A DNA stretch of 64,000 nt from Serratia sp. AKBS12 (GCF_024793895.1 NZ_JANUSB010000009.1:62001-126000), one strand, 5' to 3'. Positions 1 to 10,253 are shown, numbered from the stretch's first letter. Translations and numbers: made by a program. Notes: generated by a model from the letters alone, not told the origin.

Positions 1-582
1 CTGATACAGCGCTTCTGACGCGTCGGTAATCATCACGTCCGCCTTGCGATCGACCAACTGCTGGAAAATCGCCATATTGTCATGCGACAGGGTCAGGTTG
101 ACCTTCGGCAGGTGGGCGCGAACAAAGGCTTCATTGGTGCCACCGGCCGGTTCAATCACGCGTACCGACGGTTTGTTTATCTGTGCGATAGTGCGGTATT
201 TCTTTACGTCGGTGCAGCGCACCAGCGGGATCTTGCCGTCGGTATCCAGCCTGTCAGCGAAGAACGCCTGTTTTTGCCGCTCCAGGGTGACGGAAATACC
301 GCCCATGGCGATGTCGCATTTACCGGCGTTGAAATCCTGCATCAGGGTTTTCCAACTGGTTTTCACCCATTTTACTTCTGCTCCCAGGCTTTTCGCCAGC
401 GACTGCGCCATGGCGATATCGATCCCCTGGTAATTGCCTTCCTGCGTCAGGAAGGTGTACGGCTTGTAGTCGCCGGTGGTGCACACTTCGAGTTTTTTCT
501 GTTGGGTAACCTTATCCAGGTGGGACTGGGCGCTGGCGCTGCCGGCAGCGATCAGCAGGGCAAGAGGCAGTAATTTCTTCAT
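1..582 (-). CDS. pheC: Periplasmic cyclohexadienyl (prephenate/arogenate) dehydratase-like protein, partial
   Basis: The gene starts at 582 after a GGGAAA ribosome site and runs off the left edge, so about 194 N-terminal residues are visible. A typical signal peptide (MKKLLPLALLIAAGSASA) is followed by an SBP_bac_3 fold: TTGDYKP near residue 40, then GGISVTLERQKQAFFAD and EPAGGTNEAF. These segments match the Pseudomonas PheC family, which converts prephenate to phenylpyruvate or arogenate to phenylalanine in the periplasm, better than amino-acid ABC binding proteins, which share the fold. No permease or ATPase gene is adjacent, which also favours an enzyme. An aromatic aminotransferase gene lies about 1.4 kb away. 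The alternative is an orphan solute-binding protein. The C-terminus is outside the window. Confidence 0.72.
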   Translation of the reverse strand, partial: MKKLLPLALLIAAGSASAQSHLDKVTQQKKLEVCTTGDYKPYTFLTQEGNYQGIDIAMAQSLAKSLGAEVKWVKTSWKTLMQDFNAGKCDIAMGGISVTLERQKQAFFADRLDTDGKIPLVRCTDVKKYRTIAQINKPSVRVIEPAGGTNEAFVRAHLPKVNLTLSHDNMAIFQQLVDRKADVMITDASEALYQ

Positions 583-859
583 CGTTTCCCTTGGTATCAA
601 TAGAGGTTTGCATACGCCGGATGGCAATTTTTTGTCGTTGGCCTGGTTAAATTACCCGTTTTTTATGCCGTAAATAAATGCTTATGTATCAATTTGCTGG
701 CGTAGGCACCGGATCGATGCGTCAAGACGGTTACTGTAGCGGCAGTAGCCACATGTAGCCCTCACGAGGGGCTTTGCGCCTGGCGCAGCGGCGACAGATT
801 GGGGGCAGCGAAACCTGAGCGGCAGGCCGGTTGCGTAGCCGATACCCGCAGGAGCAGCG
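583..859. other. Intergenic region between nudI and pheC
   Basis: No convincing gene. The right half contains a small inverted repeat (AGCCCTC at 757-763 with GAGGGGCT just after) without a clear T-tract. The AT-rich left part just upstream of pheC presumably carries its promoter, but no strong -35/-10 pair stands out. Confidence 0.3.
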
Positions 860-1285
860 TTAAATCACCCCTTTCTGGCTAAAGGTAACCCGCGTCGCCT
901 CATTTAAGTCGAGATTCTTTATAGCCGCCGGCGGTAGCCAGATGATTTCCTGAAACTCTTCGTTGAAGGTGATGGTACGATTGGCACTGATACAGTCAAA
1001 GATAAGATAAATCATGTAAATTTCTTCGCTAGTGCCATCCGGATAGGTTTTCGTGCGAATATCATCACGAAACGCCCACGGCTTAACCTCAGCGATCAGC
1101 AGTTCCTCGCCTAGTTCCTCCCTGATCTCGCGCCTTAGCGCGCCCTCCATCGTTTCGCCGGGTTCTATTCCGCCACCAGGTAGCGCCCATTGCCCCGGGA
1201 AAACCCCGCGATCGGCAGCCATTTTACACAGCAGAAACTCACCGTCATTCTGTATAACAGGACATACGATTGTTCTCTGGCGCAT
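860..1285 (-). CDS. nudI: Nucleoside triphosphatase NudI (Nudix hydrolase)
   Basis: A 141-residue Nudix hydrolase, the same length as E. coli NudI, which it resembles from end to end ([15 protein letters not shown] at the N-terminus, [13 protein letters not shown] in the middle). The Nudix box lies at residues 38-59: G38, E44, then REIREELG with the metal-binding glutamates E53, E56 and E57. The known activity of the family is hydrolysis of pyrimidine (deoxy)nucleoside triphosphates, notably dUTP, dTTP and dCTP, to the monophosphate and PPi. It is a single cytosolic gene in its own transcription unit, facing the Lrp-type regulator gene with about 120 bp between them. Confidence 0.93.
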   Translation of the reverse strand: MRQRTIVCPVIQNDGEFLLCKMAADRGVFPGQWALPGGGIEPGETMEGALRREIREELGEELLIAEVKPWAFRDDIRTKTYPDGTSEEIYMIYLIFDCISANRTITFNEEFQEIIWLPPAAIKNLDLNEATRVTFSQKGVI

Positions 1286-1407
1286 TTCATCTCCTAGAAA
1301 TCATTTGCAGTGAATCGCAAATTTCGGTGCTTTCGGTATAGATCACCATAACAACGATTAAAAAGCTGATAGTCTGTAGCGTCAACATTTCTTAACACAG
1401 TTTACAG

Positions 1408-1881
1408 GTGGCTATGTACAACATTGACGATTTTGATATGAAAATCCTGACGCTGTTACAGGCCAACGGCCGCTTGACCAACCAGGAGCTGAGCGACCTG
1501 GTAGGGCTTTCCGCCTCCCAGTGTTCACGGCGGCGCATCAGCCTGGAACAGGCTCAGCTGATCCGTGGCTACCACGCGCGGTTGGCGCCGGAGGCGGTGG
1601 GCCTCGGGCTGGTGGGGCTGATCGAAGTCAGCCTGGTGACCCATGCCCAGCAGCATATCGACAGTTTCCACCAGATGCTGGAGGAGGTGGACGCGATCAT
1701 TGACGCTTATAAAACCACCGGTGACGCGGATTACCTGCTGAAAGTCGCGGTGGCGGATCTGCCGGCGCTTAGCGACTTTATCAGTCAGACGCTGTCGAGC
1801 CACCAAAGCGTGGCGCATATCAAAACCGCCGTGGTGCTGAACCGCATCAAGGAAAACGGTCTGCTGCCGGTTGCACGTTAA
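1408..1881 (+). CDS. Lrp/AsnC family transcriptional regulator
   Basis: About 157 residues. An N-terminal winged helix-turn-helix (residues 6-60, with [23 protein letters not shown]) is followed by a C-terminal RAM/AsnC ligand-binding domain ([10 protein letters not shown] region). The frame opens with GTG at 1408, but ATG at 1414 is also possible; the AGGTGG at 1406-1411 is too close to serve ATG 1414 well. Family members bind DNA as octamers or similar assemblies and respond to amino acids. The gene sits 120 bp upstream of tyrB in the same direction and within 1 kb of the pheC-like gene, so control of aromatic amino-acid metabolism is a reasonable inference. It is too short and divergent to be Lrp itself. 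Confidence 0.88.
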   Translation: MAMYNIDDFDMKILTLLQANGRLTNQELSDLVGLSASQCSRRRISLEQAQLIRGYHARLAPEAVGLGLVGLIEVSLVTHAQQHIDSFHQMLEEVDAIIDAYKTTGDADYLLKVAVADLPALSDFISQTLSSHQSVAHIKTAVVLNRIKENGLLPVAR

Positions 1882-2002
1882 GAAAAGTTGCCAGACTGAC
1901 ACGGTGAGCAGCAGAGCGTATGAGACGGGCATTTCCCCGTTGAATGCGTCTATAGTAGATAGGCTTGCCGTACCCCAAATAACAAAATCAAGGAGAACAC
2001 CT

Positions 2003-3196
2003 GTGTTCCAGAATGTTGATGCCTATGCCGGTGACCCGATCCTGTCGCTGATGGAAAAATTCAAAAAAGATCCGCGTGCGCACAAGGTCAACCTGAGCAT
2101 CGGCCTTTATTACAACGAGCAGGGCATTATTCCACAGCTGCGGGCGGTTAGCGCCGCAGAGGCGCAGTTGAACAGCCTTGAGCAGAGCGCCTCGGTCTAC
2201 CTGCCGATGGAAGGGCTGCAACCTTATCGTCATGCCATCCAGCAGTTGCTGTTCGGTGCCGAGCACCCAATGCTGCAACAGCAGCGCATCGCTACGGTAC
2301 AAACCGTTGGTGGCTCTGGCGCCTTGAAGGTTGGCGCCGACTTCCTGCACTACTACTTCCCTGATTCCCAGGTCTGGGTCAGCGATCCGACCTGGGAAAA
2401 CCACGTCGCCATCTTTAGCGGCGCCGGCTTCAAGGTAAATACCTATCCGTACTTTGACGGCGATAGCCTGGGCGTGAAGTTCGACGCCATGCTGACGACG
2501 CTGCAACGGTTGCCGGCCAGGAGTATCGTGCTGCTGCATCCCTGCTGCCATAACCCGACCGGTTCCGATCTGGGCAACGCACAGTGGGACGAGGTGGTGA
2601 AGGTGCTGGCCGAACGTGAGTTGATCCCGTTCCTCGATATTGCCTATCAGGGCTTTGGCGACGGTATGGAGCAGGACGCTTACGCCATTCGTGCGATTGC
2701 CGCCGCCGGTCTGCCGTGTCTGGTCAGCAATTCATTCTCGAAAATTTTCTCGTTGTACGGTGAACGGGTGGGCGGGCTTTCCGTGGTGTGCGAAAGCAGC
2801 GAAGCGGCCGAGCGGGTATTGGGGCAGTTGAAAGCAACGGTACGCCGCAACTACTCCAGCCCGCCGAACTTCGGGGCGCAGGTGGTGGCCAAAGTGCTGA
2901 ACGATGCGCAACTGAAGCAACAATGGTTGGACGAGGTAGAAACCATGCGCACCCGCATCCTCGAGATGCGCCATACGCTGGTGGCTGCGCTGAAAAGCGC
3001 GTTGCCGCAACGTAATTTCGACTACCTGCTCAAGCAGCGCGGCATGTTCAGCTACACCGGCTTCAGCGCGGCGCAGGTTGATCGGCTGCGCGAGGAGTTT
3101 GGCGTATACCTGATTCACAGCGGCCGTATGTGCGTAGCCGGTTTGAACCACCGCAATGTACAGCAGGTCGCCGAGGCATTTGCGGCGGTGCAGTAA
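2003..3196 (+). CDS. tyrB: Aromatic amino acid aminotransferase TyrB
   Basis: The product is 397 residues, as in E. coli TyrB. I place the start at GTG 2003, preceded by AAGGAG at 1990-1995; the upstream in-frame ATG at 1871 would add 44 unrelated residues. It is a class I PLP aminotransferase: the [17 protein letters not shown] segment carries the PLP lysine, PCCHNPTG the substrate/PLP contacts, and [12 protein letters not shown] is family-typical. It transaminates phenylpyruvate, 4-hydroxyphenylpyruvate and also aspartate and leucine precursors in the cytosol. E. coli tyrB is TyrR-repressed, but I could not identify a clear TyrR box here. A -10-like TATAGT is at 1951-1956. A strong terminator follows at 3229. 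Confidence 0.97.
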   Translation: MFQNVDAYAGDPILSLMEKFKKDPRAHKVNLSIGLYYNEQGIIPQLRAVSAAEAQLNSLEQSASVYLPMEGLQPYRHAIQQLLFGAEHPMLQQQRIATVQTVGGSGALKVGADFLHYYFPDSQVWVSDPTWENHVAIFSGAGFKVNTYPYFDGDSLGVKFDAMLTTLQRLPARSIVLLHPCCHNPTGSDLGNAQWDEVVKVLAERELIPFLDIAYQGFGDGMEQDAYAIRAIAAAGLPCLVSNSFSKIFSLYGERVGGLSVVCESSEAAERVLGQLKATVRRNYSSPPNFGAQVVAKVLNDAQLKQQWLDEVETMRTRILEMRHTLVAALKSALPQRNFDYLLKQRGMFSYTGFSAAQVDRLREEFGVYLIHSGRMCVAGLNHRNVQQVAEAFAAVQ

Positions 3197-3228
3197 TTGC
3201 TGTTAGGGTAAAACCACGTTCAGGTATC

Positions 3229-3256
3229 AGGGGCGATGCGGTTATCGCCCCTTTTT
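3229..3256 (+). terminator. Rho-independent terminator after tyrB
   Basis: A 9-bp perfect stem, AGGGGCGAT (3229-3237) with ATCGCCCCT (3244-3252), a 6-nt loop and a T-tract after it. Confidence 0.92.
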
Positions 3257-3324
3257 GTTGCCGGTTTGCCGCTTGAGTTGCTGCCAACCGGATAAAGAAT
3301 ATACTCAATGAGGGGCGCTCACGT

Positions 3325-3741
3325 ATGTGGCATCAGCAAACGCTTATCCTCAGCGCAAAAGCGCGTGGTTTCCACCTGGTCACTGAAGAAATTACCGATC
3401 AGCTAACCGATTTGCACCGTCTGCAAACTGGCCTGCTGCACCTGCTGTTGCAGCATACCTCTGCCTCGCTGACGCTTAACGAGAATTGCGATCCCACGGT
3501 GCGATCCGATATGGAGCAGCATTTTCTGCGGCAGGTACCGGAAAGTGCGCCTTATCAGCATGACTATGAAGGGCCGGACGATATGCCGGCGCACATCAAA
3601 TCCTCGTTGCTGGGCGTGTCGTTGTCGCTTCCGGTCAGCCACGGGCGGCTGGTGTTGGGCACATGGCAGGGAATTTGGCTGGGAGAGCACCGCATTCACG
3701 GCGGTTCACGCCGTATTGTGGCCACCTTACAGGGGGAGTAA
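3325..3741 (+). CDS. yjbQ: YjbQ family protein (UPF0047)
   Basis: 138 residues, nearly collinear with E. coli YjbQ. Conserved family blocks are visible: [17 protein letters not shown] near residue 45, [16 protein letters not shown] near residue 75, and the C-terminal [12 protein letters not shown]. Members form trimers with a histidine-rich pocket and weak thiamine-phosphate-synthase activity has been reported for the family; the physiological role is uncertain. The gene is followed after 4 bp by yjbR, the same order as in E. coli. Confidence 0.95.
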   Translation: MWHQQTLILSAKARGFHLVTEEITDQLTDLHRLQTGLLHLLLQHTSASLTLNENCDPTVRSDMEQHFLRQVPESAPYQHDYEGPDDMPAHIKSSLLGVSLSLPVSHGRLVLGTWQGIWLGEHRIHGGSRRIVATLQGE

Positions 3742-3745
3742 CTCA

Positions 3746-4099
3746 ATGAATCAGTCGGCATTATTGCAATATTGCATGGCCAAGCCGGGCGCGGAACAGA
3801 GCGATCAGAATCAGTGGCAGGCCAGTCAGGTCAAAGTGGGTGAGGTGATGTTCGCCATGGTGCTGGATCTCGATGGCCGCCCGGCGCTGGCGGTCAAGTC
3901 CAGCCCCGAGCAGGCCGAAAGTCTGCGTGAAAAACACCCTGAAATTGTTCCCTGCGAGCATTTGAACAAAGCGCATTGGAATGCGGTGTTCCTTGACGGC
4001 GAGCTGCCGGATTCCCAGTTCTACACGCTGATCGACGGTTCTTACCAGTTGGTGCTGGAGGGGCTGCCCGACCAGGTTCGACAGGAACTGCGTGCCTGA
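3746..4099 (+). CDS. yjbR: YjbR family protein (MmcQ/YjbR fold)
   Basis: 117 residues, starting at ATG 3746, four bases after the yjbQ stop, with the GGGGGAG inside the yjbQ end as ribosome site. A long in-frame extension upstream lies inside yjbQ and is not used. The sequence (MAKPGAEQS near the start, PCEHLNKAHWNAVFLDGELPD near residue 75) matches the MmcQ/YjbR family, a CyaY-like double-wing DNA-binding-type fold of unknown function. It is likely cotranscribed with yjbQ. Confidence 0.93.
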   Translation: MNQSALLQYCMAKPGAEQSDQNQWQASQVKVGEVMFAMVLDLDGRPALAVKSSPEQAESLREKHPEIVPCEHLNKAHWNAVFLDGELPDSQFYTLIDGSYQLVLEGLPDQVRQELRA

Positions 4100-4255
4100 C
4101 TGTTACGGCAGGCGTTCGCGTTCTGCCTCTCACTAGATAACTCACGCTTGAATGTTGTGATCGCCGTCGCAAGATGGGAACGTTCCCTTTTTATGGCGTG
4201 GCGGCAATCGCTAGGCTTTCTACCCGATACGTGCTTGCCAAAAAGGATGCAGCCC

Positions 4256-4813
4256 ATGGCCATGAGTGAAGAGAAACGCAAGATGATCGCCGGCGAGTTG
4301 TATGACGCCGGGGACGAACTGCTACGCAGTGAGCGTAAACGTGCGCGCCAGTTGATCCACCATTATAACCATTCGTCACCTGACGAAGGTGCGCTGCGCA
4401 AGCAGTGGCTGTCGACGCTGCTGGGTCAATACCAGGGCGGTACCATCGAACCCAGTTTTCGCTGTGACTATGGTTACAATATCTATCTGGGCAAGAATTT
4501 TTACGCCAATTTCGACTGCGTCATACTCGACGTGTGCGAAGTGCGCATCGGTGATAACTGTCTGCTGGCGCCGGGGGTACACATCTATACCGCAACGCAT
4601 CCGCTGGACGCGGCAACCCGGGTTGGCGGCGACGAATTCGGCAAGCCGGTGTCCATTGGCCACAACGTGTGGATCGGCGGGCGGGCGGTGATCAATCCCG
4701 GCGTAACGCTGGGCGATAACGTGGTGGTGGCATCCGGTGCGGTGGTGACCAAAGACGTGCCGGACAATGCGGTGGTGGGTGGCAACCCGGCGCGTATCCT
4801 GAAAATGCTGTAG
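4256..4813 (+). CDS. maa: Maltose O-acetyltransferase
   Basis: 185 residues. It starts at ATG 4256 with AAGGA about 10 bases upstream; ATG 4262 is the alternative. The N-terminal Mac domain ([17 protein letters not shown]) is followed by a left-handed beta-helix with hexapeptide repeats ([39 protein letters not shown]). The catalytic histidine lies in YTATHPLD, and the C-terminal [10 protein letters not shown] is diagnostic. The enzyme acetylates maltose and glucose with acetyl-CoA in the cytosol, thought to be a detoxifying overflow route. It is convergent with uvrA. Confidence 0.94.
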   Translation: MAMSEEKRKMIAGELYDAGDELLRSERKRARQLIHHYNHSSPDEGALRKQWLSTLLGQYQGGTIEPSFRCDYGYNIYLGKNFYANFDCVILDVCEVRIGDNCLLAPGVHIYTATHPLDAATRVGGDEFGKPVSIGHNVWIGGRAVINPGVTLGDNVVVASGAVVTKDVPDNAVVGGNPARILKML

Positions 4814-4820
4814 CGGAAAA

Positions 4821-4845
4821 ATGCGGGCACCGCATAGGGTGCCCG
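4821..4845 (-). terminator. Terminator of uvrA in the convergent maa/uvrA gap
   Basis: Stem CGGGCACC (4824-4831) with GGTGCCCG (4838-4845). Read on the minus strand it is followed by a TTTTT tract, so it fits termination of uvrA; it may also slow transcription leaving maa. Confidence 0.75.
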
Positions 4846-4851
4846 GAGTGA

Positions 4852-7683
4852 CTATTTCTTGGCCAGCAACGGCTGCAAGAAGCGTGCGGTGTGCGATGCC
4901 TTGCATTTGGCCACGGTGTCTGGCGTGCCGGATACCAGGATCTCGCCGCCGCCGCTGCCGCCTTCCGGCCCCAGGTCGACAATCCAGTCTGCGGTTTTTA
5001 TCACGTCGAGGTTGTGCTCAATCACCACGATGGTGTTGCCCTGATCGCGCAATTGGTGCAGTACCGCCAGCAGCTGCTGGATATCGGCGAAGTGCAGCCC
5101 GGTGGTTGGTTCATCGAGAATATACAGCGTCTGGCCGGTACCGCGTTTCGACAGTTCACGTGCCAGCTTGACGCGCTGTGCTTCACCGCCGGACAGCGTG
5201 GTGGCCGACTGGCCGAGACGAATGTAAGACAGGCCGACGTCCATCAGGGTTTGCAGCTTGCGCGCCAGCGCCGGCACCGCGTCGAAGAAGTCACGCGCTT
5301 CTTCGATGGTCATTTCCAGCACTTCGTGGATGCTTCTGCCCTTGTATTTGATCTCCAGCGTTTCGCGGTTATAGCGTTTGCCTTTGCACTGATCGCACGG
5401 CACGTAGATATCCGGCAGGAAGTGCATTTCCACCTTGATCACGCCGTCGCCCTGACAGGCCTCACAGCGCCCGCCCTTGACGTTAAAGCTGAAGCGGCCA
5501 GGGTTATAACCGCGACTGCGTGATTCCGGTACGCCGGCGAACAGCTCGCGCACCGGGGTAAAAATACCGGTGTAGGTCGCAGGGTTGGAGCGCGGGGTAC
5601 GGCCGATCGGGCTTTGATCGATGTCGATCACCTTGTCGAAATGCTCCAGACCGCTGACTTCTCGGTAAGGCGCCGGTTCGGCAATGGTCGCGCCGTTCAA
5701 CTGGCGTTGGGCGATCGGGAACAGCGTGTCGTTGATAAGCGTCGACTTACCCGAACCGGACACGCCGGTAATACAGGTGAACAGCCCCACCGGCAGCGTC
5801 AGCGTCACGTCTTTCAGGTTGTTGCCACGCGCGCCGCTCAGCTTCAGCACCTTGGCCGGATCGGCCGGCACGCGCTGTTGCGGGATGGCAATTTCGCGTT
5901 TGCCGCTGAGGAACTGGCCGGTGAGCGAGTCCGGCTGCGCCATGATGTCGTCGACGGTACCTTCCGCCACCACCTGACCGCCGTGTACGCCGGCGCCAGG
6001 GCCGATGTCGATCACATGATCGGCGGCGCGGATCGCGTCTTCGTCATGCTCGACCACGATCACCGTGTTGCCAAGATTGCGCAGGTGGATCAGCGTTTCC
6101 AGCAGCCGTTCGTTATCGCGCTGGTGCAAACCGATCGACGGTTCGTCCAGCACGTACATCACGCCTACCAGCCCGGCGCCAATCTGGCTGGCCAGACGAA
6201 TGCGCTGGGCTTCGCCACCGGACAGGGTTTCGGCCGAGCGTGACAGGGAGAGGTAATTCAAGCCGACGTTGACCAGGAATTTCAGGCGATCGCCGATTTC
6301 CTTCAGCACCTTTTCGGCAATTTTGGCGCGTTGGCCGCTCAGCTTCATGTTCTGGAAGAAATCCATCGCATGACCAATGCTCAGCTCGGAGATCTCCGGC
6401 AGCGTGGTGTCTTCGACGAACACGTTACGAGCTTCTTCACGCAGGCGAGTGCCGTTGCACGAGGCGCACGGACGATTGCTAATGAACTTCGCCAGCTCTT
6501 CACGCACCGCGCTGGACTCGGTTTCCTTGTAGCGGCGTTCCATATTATGTAGCACCCCTTCGAACGGATGCCGGCGCACGGTAGTGTCGCCTCGGTCGTT
6601 GATATACTTGAATTCGATCGATTCTTTACCTGAACCGCCAAGCACCGCTTTTTGCACCTCGGCGCTCAGGGTATTGAACGGTGCTTCCACGTCGAACTGG
6701 TAATGCTCCGCCAGCGAACGCAGCATCTGGAAATAGTAGAAGTTGCGGCGATCCCAGCCGCGGATCGCGCCGCCAGCCAGCGACAGTTCCGGGTTCTGCA
6801 CCACCCGATCGGGGTCGAAGAACTGCTGCACGCCCAGACCGTCGCAGGTCGGACAGGCGCCGGCCGGGTTATTGAAGGAAAACAGCCGGGGTTCCAGTTC
6901 ACGCATGCTATAGCCGCAGATCGGGCAGGCGAAGTTGGCCGAGAACAGCAGCTCATCGGCTTTCTGATCGTCCATATCGGCCACGACTGCGGTGCCGCCG
7001 GACAGCTCCAGCGCGGTTTCGAACGATTCGGCCAGGCGTTGGGCCAGATCTTCTCGTACCTTGAAGCGATCGACCACCACTTCAATGGTGTGTTTCTTTT
7101 GCAGTTCGAGTTTCGGTGGATCGGAAAGATCGCACACTTCGCCGTCGATGCGTGCGCGGATATATCCCTGCGACGCCAGGTTTTCCAGCGTTTTGGTGTG
7201 CTCGCCTTTGCGATCCTTGATCACCGGCGCCAGCAGCATCAGGCGTTGGCCTTCTGGCTGGCTAAGCACGTTATCCACCATTTGACTGACGGTTTGCGCC
7301 GCCAGCGGCACATGGTGATCCGGACAGCGCGGCTCGCCGACGCGGGCGAACAGCAGACGCAGATAGTCATGAATTTCGGTAATGGTACCGACGGTTGATC
7401 GCGGGTTGTGCGAGGTCGACTTCTGCTCGATGGAAATCGCCGGCGATAGCCCTTCGATATGGTCGACGTCCGGTTTTTCCATCAGCGACAGGAACTGACG
7501 GGCGTAGGCGGAAAGCGATTCGACGTAGCGTCGCTGCCCTTCGGCATACAGCGTATCAAAAGCCAGAGAGGACTTGCCTGAACCGGATAAACCGGTGACA
7601 ACGATCAGTTTGTCGCGCGGGATAATCAGGTTGATGTTTTTGAGATTATGGGTTCGAGCACCACGAACTTCGATATTGTCCAT
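4852..7683 (-). CDS. uvrA: Excinuclease ABC subunit A
   Basis: 943 residues against 940 in E. coli. UvrA is the damage-sensing ATPase of nucleotide excision repair and loads UvrB at lesions. Two ABC ATPase modules are visible: Walker [13 protein letters not shown] near residue 31 and [12 protein letters not shown] near residue 640, each with an LSGGEAQR signature. Zinc-binding pairs CPIC/CPTC and CEAC/CDQC lie near residues 253-280 and 740-765. It is divergent from ssb, as in E. coli, with a LexA box in the shared upstream region, so SOS induction is expected. Confidence 0.98.
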   Translation of the reverse strand: MDNIEVRGARTHNLKNINLIIPRDKLIVVTGLSGSGKSSLAFDTLYAEGQRRYVESLSAYARQFLSLMEKPDVDHIEGLSPAISIEQKSTSHNPRSTVGTITEIHDYLRLLFARVGEPRCPDHHVPLAAQTVSQMVDNVLSQPEGQRLMLLAPVIKDRKGEHTKTLENLASQGYIRARIDGEVCDLSDPPKLELQKKHTIEVVVDRFKVREDLAQRLAESFETALELSGGTAVVADMDDQKADELLFSANFACPICGYSMRELEPRLFSFNNPAGACPTCDGLGVQQFFDPDRVVQNPELSLAGGAIRGWDRRNFYYFQMLRSLAEHYQFDVEAPFNTLSAEVQKAVLGGSGKESIEFKYINDRGDTTVRRHPFEGVLHNMERRYKETESSAVREELAKFISNRPCASCNGTRLREEARNVFVEDTTLPEISELSIGHAMDFFQNMKLSGQRAKIAEKVLKEIGDRLKFLVNVGLNYLSLSRSAETLSGGEAQRIRLASQIGAGLVGVMYVLDEPSIGLHQRDNERLLETLIHLRNLGNTVIVVEHDEDAIRAADHVIDIGPGAGVHGGQVVAEGTVDDIMAQPDSLTGQFLSGKREIAIPQQRVPADPAKVLKLSGARGNNLKDVTLTLPVGLFTCITGVSGSGKSTLINDTLFPIAQRQLNGATIAEPAPYREVSGLEHFDKVIDIDQSPIGRTPRSNPATYTGIFTPVRELFAGVPESRSRGYNPGRFSFNVKGGRCEACQGDGVIKVEMHFLPDIYVPCDQCKGKRYNRETLEIKYKGRSIHEVLEMTIEEARDFFDAVPALARKLQTLMDVGLSYIRLGQSATTLSGGEAQRVKLARELSKRGTGQTLYILDEPTTGLHFADIQQLLAVLHQLRDQGNTIVVIEHNLDVIKTADWIVDLGPEGGSGGGEILVSGTPDTVAKCKASHTARFLQPLLAKK

Positions 7684-7803
7684 TTACACTTCCCGTCTAG
7701 ATGATACACCGTGTCCGTCTGAACTTTTTGCGGCGCTTTTGTGATCAATTGCGCAAAAAAACGGCATGGCCAGGTCGAAACGCATAATTATGACACAAAA
7801 AAA

Positions 7804-7822
7804 CCTGAATGAATATCCAGTA
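7804..7822 (-). promoter_or_regulatory. LexA (SOS) box of uvrA
   Basis: On the minus strand this reads TACTGGATATTCATTCAGG, which differs at one base from the E. coli uvrA LexA site as I recall it. The core CTG-N10-CAG is intact (7805-7820). It lies 121 bp before the uvrA start. Confidence 0.88.
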
Positions 7823-7900
7823 TATGAATGCAACAGGGTCGATCGCCGTGACAATTTTGGAATACACTATGCAGTTATCAACGCGGGTGTGGTTTCAGCC

Positions 7901-7929
7901 TTAGCGTGTTAAACTTACTCGTTTATACT
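7901..7929 (+). promoter_or_regulatory. Likely ssb promoter
   Basis: TTAGCG (7901-7906), a 17-bp spacer and TATACT (7924-7929), about 30 bp before the ssb start. The -10 is good and the -35 moderate. Confidence 0.5.
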
Positions 7930-7959
7930 GTGTAAAAATCATTCATCAGGAGAGAGCTC

Positions 7960-8499
7960 ATGGCCAGCAGAGGCGTAAACAAAGTAATTCTGGTCGGGAA
8001 TCTGGGCCAAGACCCGGAAGTCCGTTACATGCCGAATGGTGGCGCCGTTGCCAACATTACCCTGGCTACCTCCGAAAGCTGGCGCGACAAGGCGACCGGC
8101 GAGCAGAAAGAAAAAACCGAATGGCACCGTGTGGTGCTGTTTGGCAAGCTGGCGGAAGTGGCGGGCGAATACCTGCGTAAAGGTTCCCAGGTGTATATCG
8201 AAGGTGCCTTGCAGACGCGCAAATGGACCGATCAGGCCGGTGTAGAAAAATACACCACTGAAGTAGTGGTGAACGTGGGTGGCACCATGCAGATGCTGGG
8301 CGGCCGCCAAGGCGGCGGCGCTCCGGCAGGCGGCGGTCAGGCTTCGGGCGGTCAGGGCAACTGGGGTCAGCCTCAGCAGCCGCAGGGCGGCAACCAGTTC
8401 AGCGGTGGTCAGCAGTCTCGCCCGGCGCAGAACAGCAGCGCGCCGGCTGCCAGCAGCAACGAACCGCCAATTGACTTCGACGACGACATCCCGTTCTAA
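7960..8499 (+). CDS. ssb: Single-stranded DNA-binding protein
   Basis: 179 residues. An OB-fold domain fills residues 1-112 ([38 protein letters not shown]). It is followed by a Gly/Gln/Ser-rich linker, and the acidic tip DFDDDIPF is the docking site for RecQ, PriA, Exo I and other partners. It acts as a tetramer coating ssDNA in replication, repair and recombination. The start follows AGGAGAG. A short strong terminator lies just downstream. Divergence from uvrA is conserved in enterobacteria. Confidence 0.98.
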   Translation: MASRGVNKVILVGNLGQDPEVRYMPNGGAVANITLATSESWRDKATGEQKEKTEWHRVVLFGKLAEVAGEYLRKGSQVYIEGALQTRKWTDQAGVEKYTTEVVVNVGGTMQMLGGRQGGGAPAGGGQASGGQGNWGQPQQPQGGNQFSGGQQSRPAQNSSAPAASSNEPPIDFDDDIPF

Positions 8500-8535
8500 A
8501 AACGCCATTGCGTTTTTAGTCAGAACCTACGCGAC

Positions 8536-8561
8536 AAGCCCCGTCATTCGGGGCTTTTTTT
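8536..8561 (+). terminator. Rho-independent terminator after ssb
   Basis: AAGCCCC (8536-8542), a 7-nt loop, GGGGCTT (8550-8556) and a run of T. Confidence 0.95.
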
Positions 8562-8572
8562 CGCGGTAACTG

Positions 8573-8896
8573 TCAGGCCGACGTACGGCGCTTGCGGGTA
8601 GCGATTAGCGTGAACAGTAACGCTCCCGCCTGTCGTAGTCCGGTGAGGGGCGCATTCAACAACCGTCGAAAGTGCAATATGACTGCGCACCAGGCGGCCC
8701 CTTCAACCTGCCGAATTTCCATCAGCAGCTTTCCCGGAGATTCGCTGGCAGCCGCTACCTTTATCAGTACCCATCCGTCTCCTGCAACGGTATGCAGCTC
8801 TTCAACTTTCCGTAGGCTGGTGAACGGAAGCAGGGTGCGTGTCGCGTTATAGCTGCCGGTATCGATAAGGCTATAGCCTTGAGAACGGAGCTGCGC
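8573..8896 (-). pseudogene. Start-less open frame, probable gene remnant of unknown family
   Basis: The minus strand between ssb and hemB has a 107-codon frame that reads like real protein (SYNATRTLLPFTSLRKVEEL, then VAGDGWVLIKVAAASE and RQVEGAAWCAVILHF) but has no start codon except an internal ATG. A stop lies just upstream at 8897-8899. Immediately upstream, in another frame, a short peptide [18 protein letters not shown] is encoded (8907-8984), which suggests one gene broken by a frameshift and stops. I do not recognise the family. The rest of 8900-9062 holds nothing else I can support. Confidence 0.35.
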
Positions 8897-9209
8897 TTAA
8901 TTAGCATTAACACCATGAAAAATCATGTGGTTGCATTAACGGCCGTGCGGCGAGTCGGTTGAGATCGAACGGGCGGTAAAACATGGCGTAGCAGAGAGAT
9001 ACGCGTCTTGCTCATCGGCACGATGCGGTTGGCACTGCTGGCCTGCGCGGCCGTGGTATCAAAAACATTACATCATGATAAGCTATGCGCACGTTAGATG
9101 TAGCGCCCGTCACTATGGCTCATGCCATAATAGCGCATCGCCGAGCCAACGCTCCGCTGATGTTCTTATCGCCCAGATTCAGCAGACGGGCCAATTTTTA
9201 GGAGTTCCC

Positions 9210-10190
9210 ATGTCAAGTCACTTCCCGCAGGTTCGCCCGCGTCGTCTCAGAAAATCCGAGTCGCTGCGCACGTTATTTCAGGAAACCGAATTCAGCGTTA
9301 ACGATCTGGTACTGCCGATCTTCGTCGAAGAAGAGGTTGATGATTACGCCGTCATCGAAACCATGCCTGGCGTGTTGCGCATCCCGGAATCCAAGCTGGC
9401 CTATGAGATCGAGCGCTATGCCAAAGCTGGCATTCGTTCGGTGATGACGTTCGGCATTTCTCACCATATGGATGCCACCGGCAGTGATACCTGGAAGGAA
9501 GACGGGCTGGTGGCGCGTATGGCGCGTATCTGTAAAGACACCGTGCCAGAAATGATCGTCATGTCGGATACCTGCTTCTGTGAATATACCTCGCATGGAC
9601 ATTGTGGCGTATTGCACGAACACGGCGTTGATAACGATGCTACGCTGATCAATCTTGGCCGGCAGGCGGTTATTGCTGCCGCTGCGGGTGCAGATTTTAT
9701 CGCGCCGTCGGCGGCGATGGACGGCCAGGTTCAGGCGATCCGCAGCGCGCTGGATGAGGCCGGTTTTATCGACACCTCGATCATGGCATATTCAACCAAG
9801 TTTGCTTCATCGCTGTATGGGCCGTTCCGTGAAGCAGGCGGCAGCGTATTGCAGGGCAACCGCAAAAATTATCAGATGAACCCGATGAACCGTCGCGAAG
9901 CGATCCGCGAGTCGCTGATGGACGAACAGGAAGGCGCGGATGCGTTGATGGTGAAACCGGCCGGCGCTTATCTGGACGTGATCAGCGACATTCGTGCCGC
10001 ATCGCGTCTGCCGCTGGCGGCCTATCAGGTCAGCGGTGAATACGCGATGATCAAGTTCGCCGCACAGGCCGGCGCGATTGACGAACGTAAAGTGGTCCGT
10101 GAAACGCTGGGTGCCATCAAGCGCGCCGGTGCAGATATTATCCTTTCGTACTTTGCGATGGATATTGCCGAAAACGGCGTCGATTATTAA
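9210..10190 (+). CDS. hemB: Delta-aminolevulinic acid dehydratase (porphobilinogen synthase)
   Basis: 326 residues from ATG 9210, which follows TAGGAG; a 45-codon in-frame extension upstream is poorly coding. HemB condenses two 5-aminolevulinate molecules to porphobilinogen in haem synthesis. The zinc-site cysteines lie in [16 protein letters not shown]. The two active-site lysines are in [18 protein letters not shown] and [12 protein letters not shown], the second forming the Schiff base. A bidirectional-looking terminator separates it from the convergent GH26 gene. Confidence 0.97.
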   Translation: MSSHFPQVRPRRLRKSESLRTLFQETEFSVNDLVLPIFVEEEVDDYAVIETMPGVLRIPESKLAYEIERYAKAGIRSVMTFGISHHMDATGSDTWKEDGLVARMARICKDTVPEMIVMSDTCFCEYTSHGHCGVLHEHGVDNDATLINLGRQAVIAAAAGADFIAPSAAMDGQVQAIRSALDEAGFIDTSIMAYSTKFASSLYGPFREAGGSVLQGNRKNYQMNPMNRREAIRESLMDEQEGADALMVKPAGAYLDVISDIRAASRLPLAAYQVSGEYAMIKFAAQAGAIDERKVVRETLGAIKRAGADIILSYFAMDIAENGVDY

Positions 10191-10222
10191 TCGACGGCAA
10201 GACACGATATTTGCACCACAGA

Positions 10223-10253
10223 AAACCACCGGTTTTTAACCGGTGGTTTTTTT
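10223..10253. terminator. Terminator between hemB and the GH26 gene
   Basis: Inverted repeat AAACCACCGG (10223-10232) with CCGGTGGTTT (10240-10249), followed by T on the plus strand and flanked by A on the left. It suits hemB and the convergent gene that ends at 10252. Confidence 0.88.

Noticed and set aside
4891-7398. Several plus-strand frames of 200-250 codons opposite uvrA
   Set aside because: All are antisense shadows of the 943-residue UvrA; none resembles a protein family.
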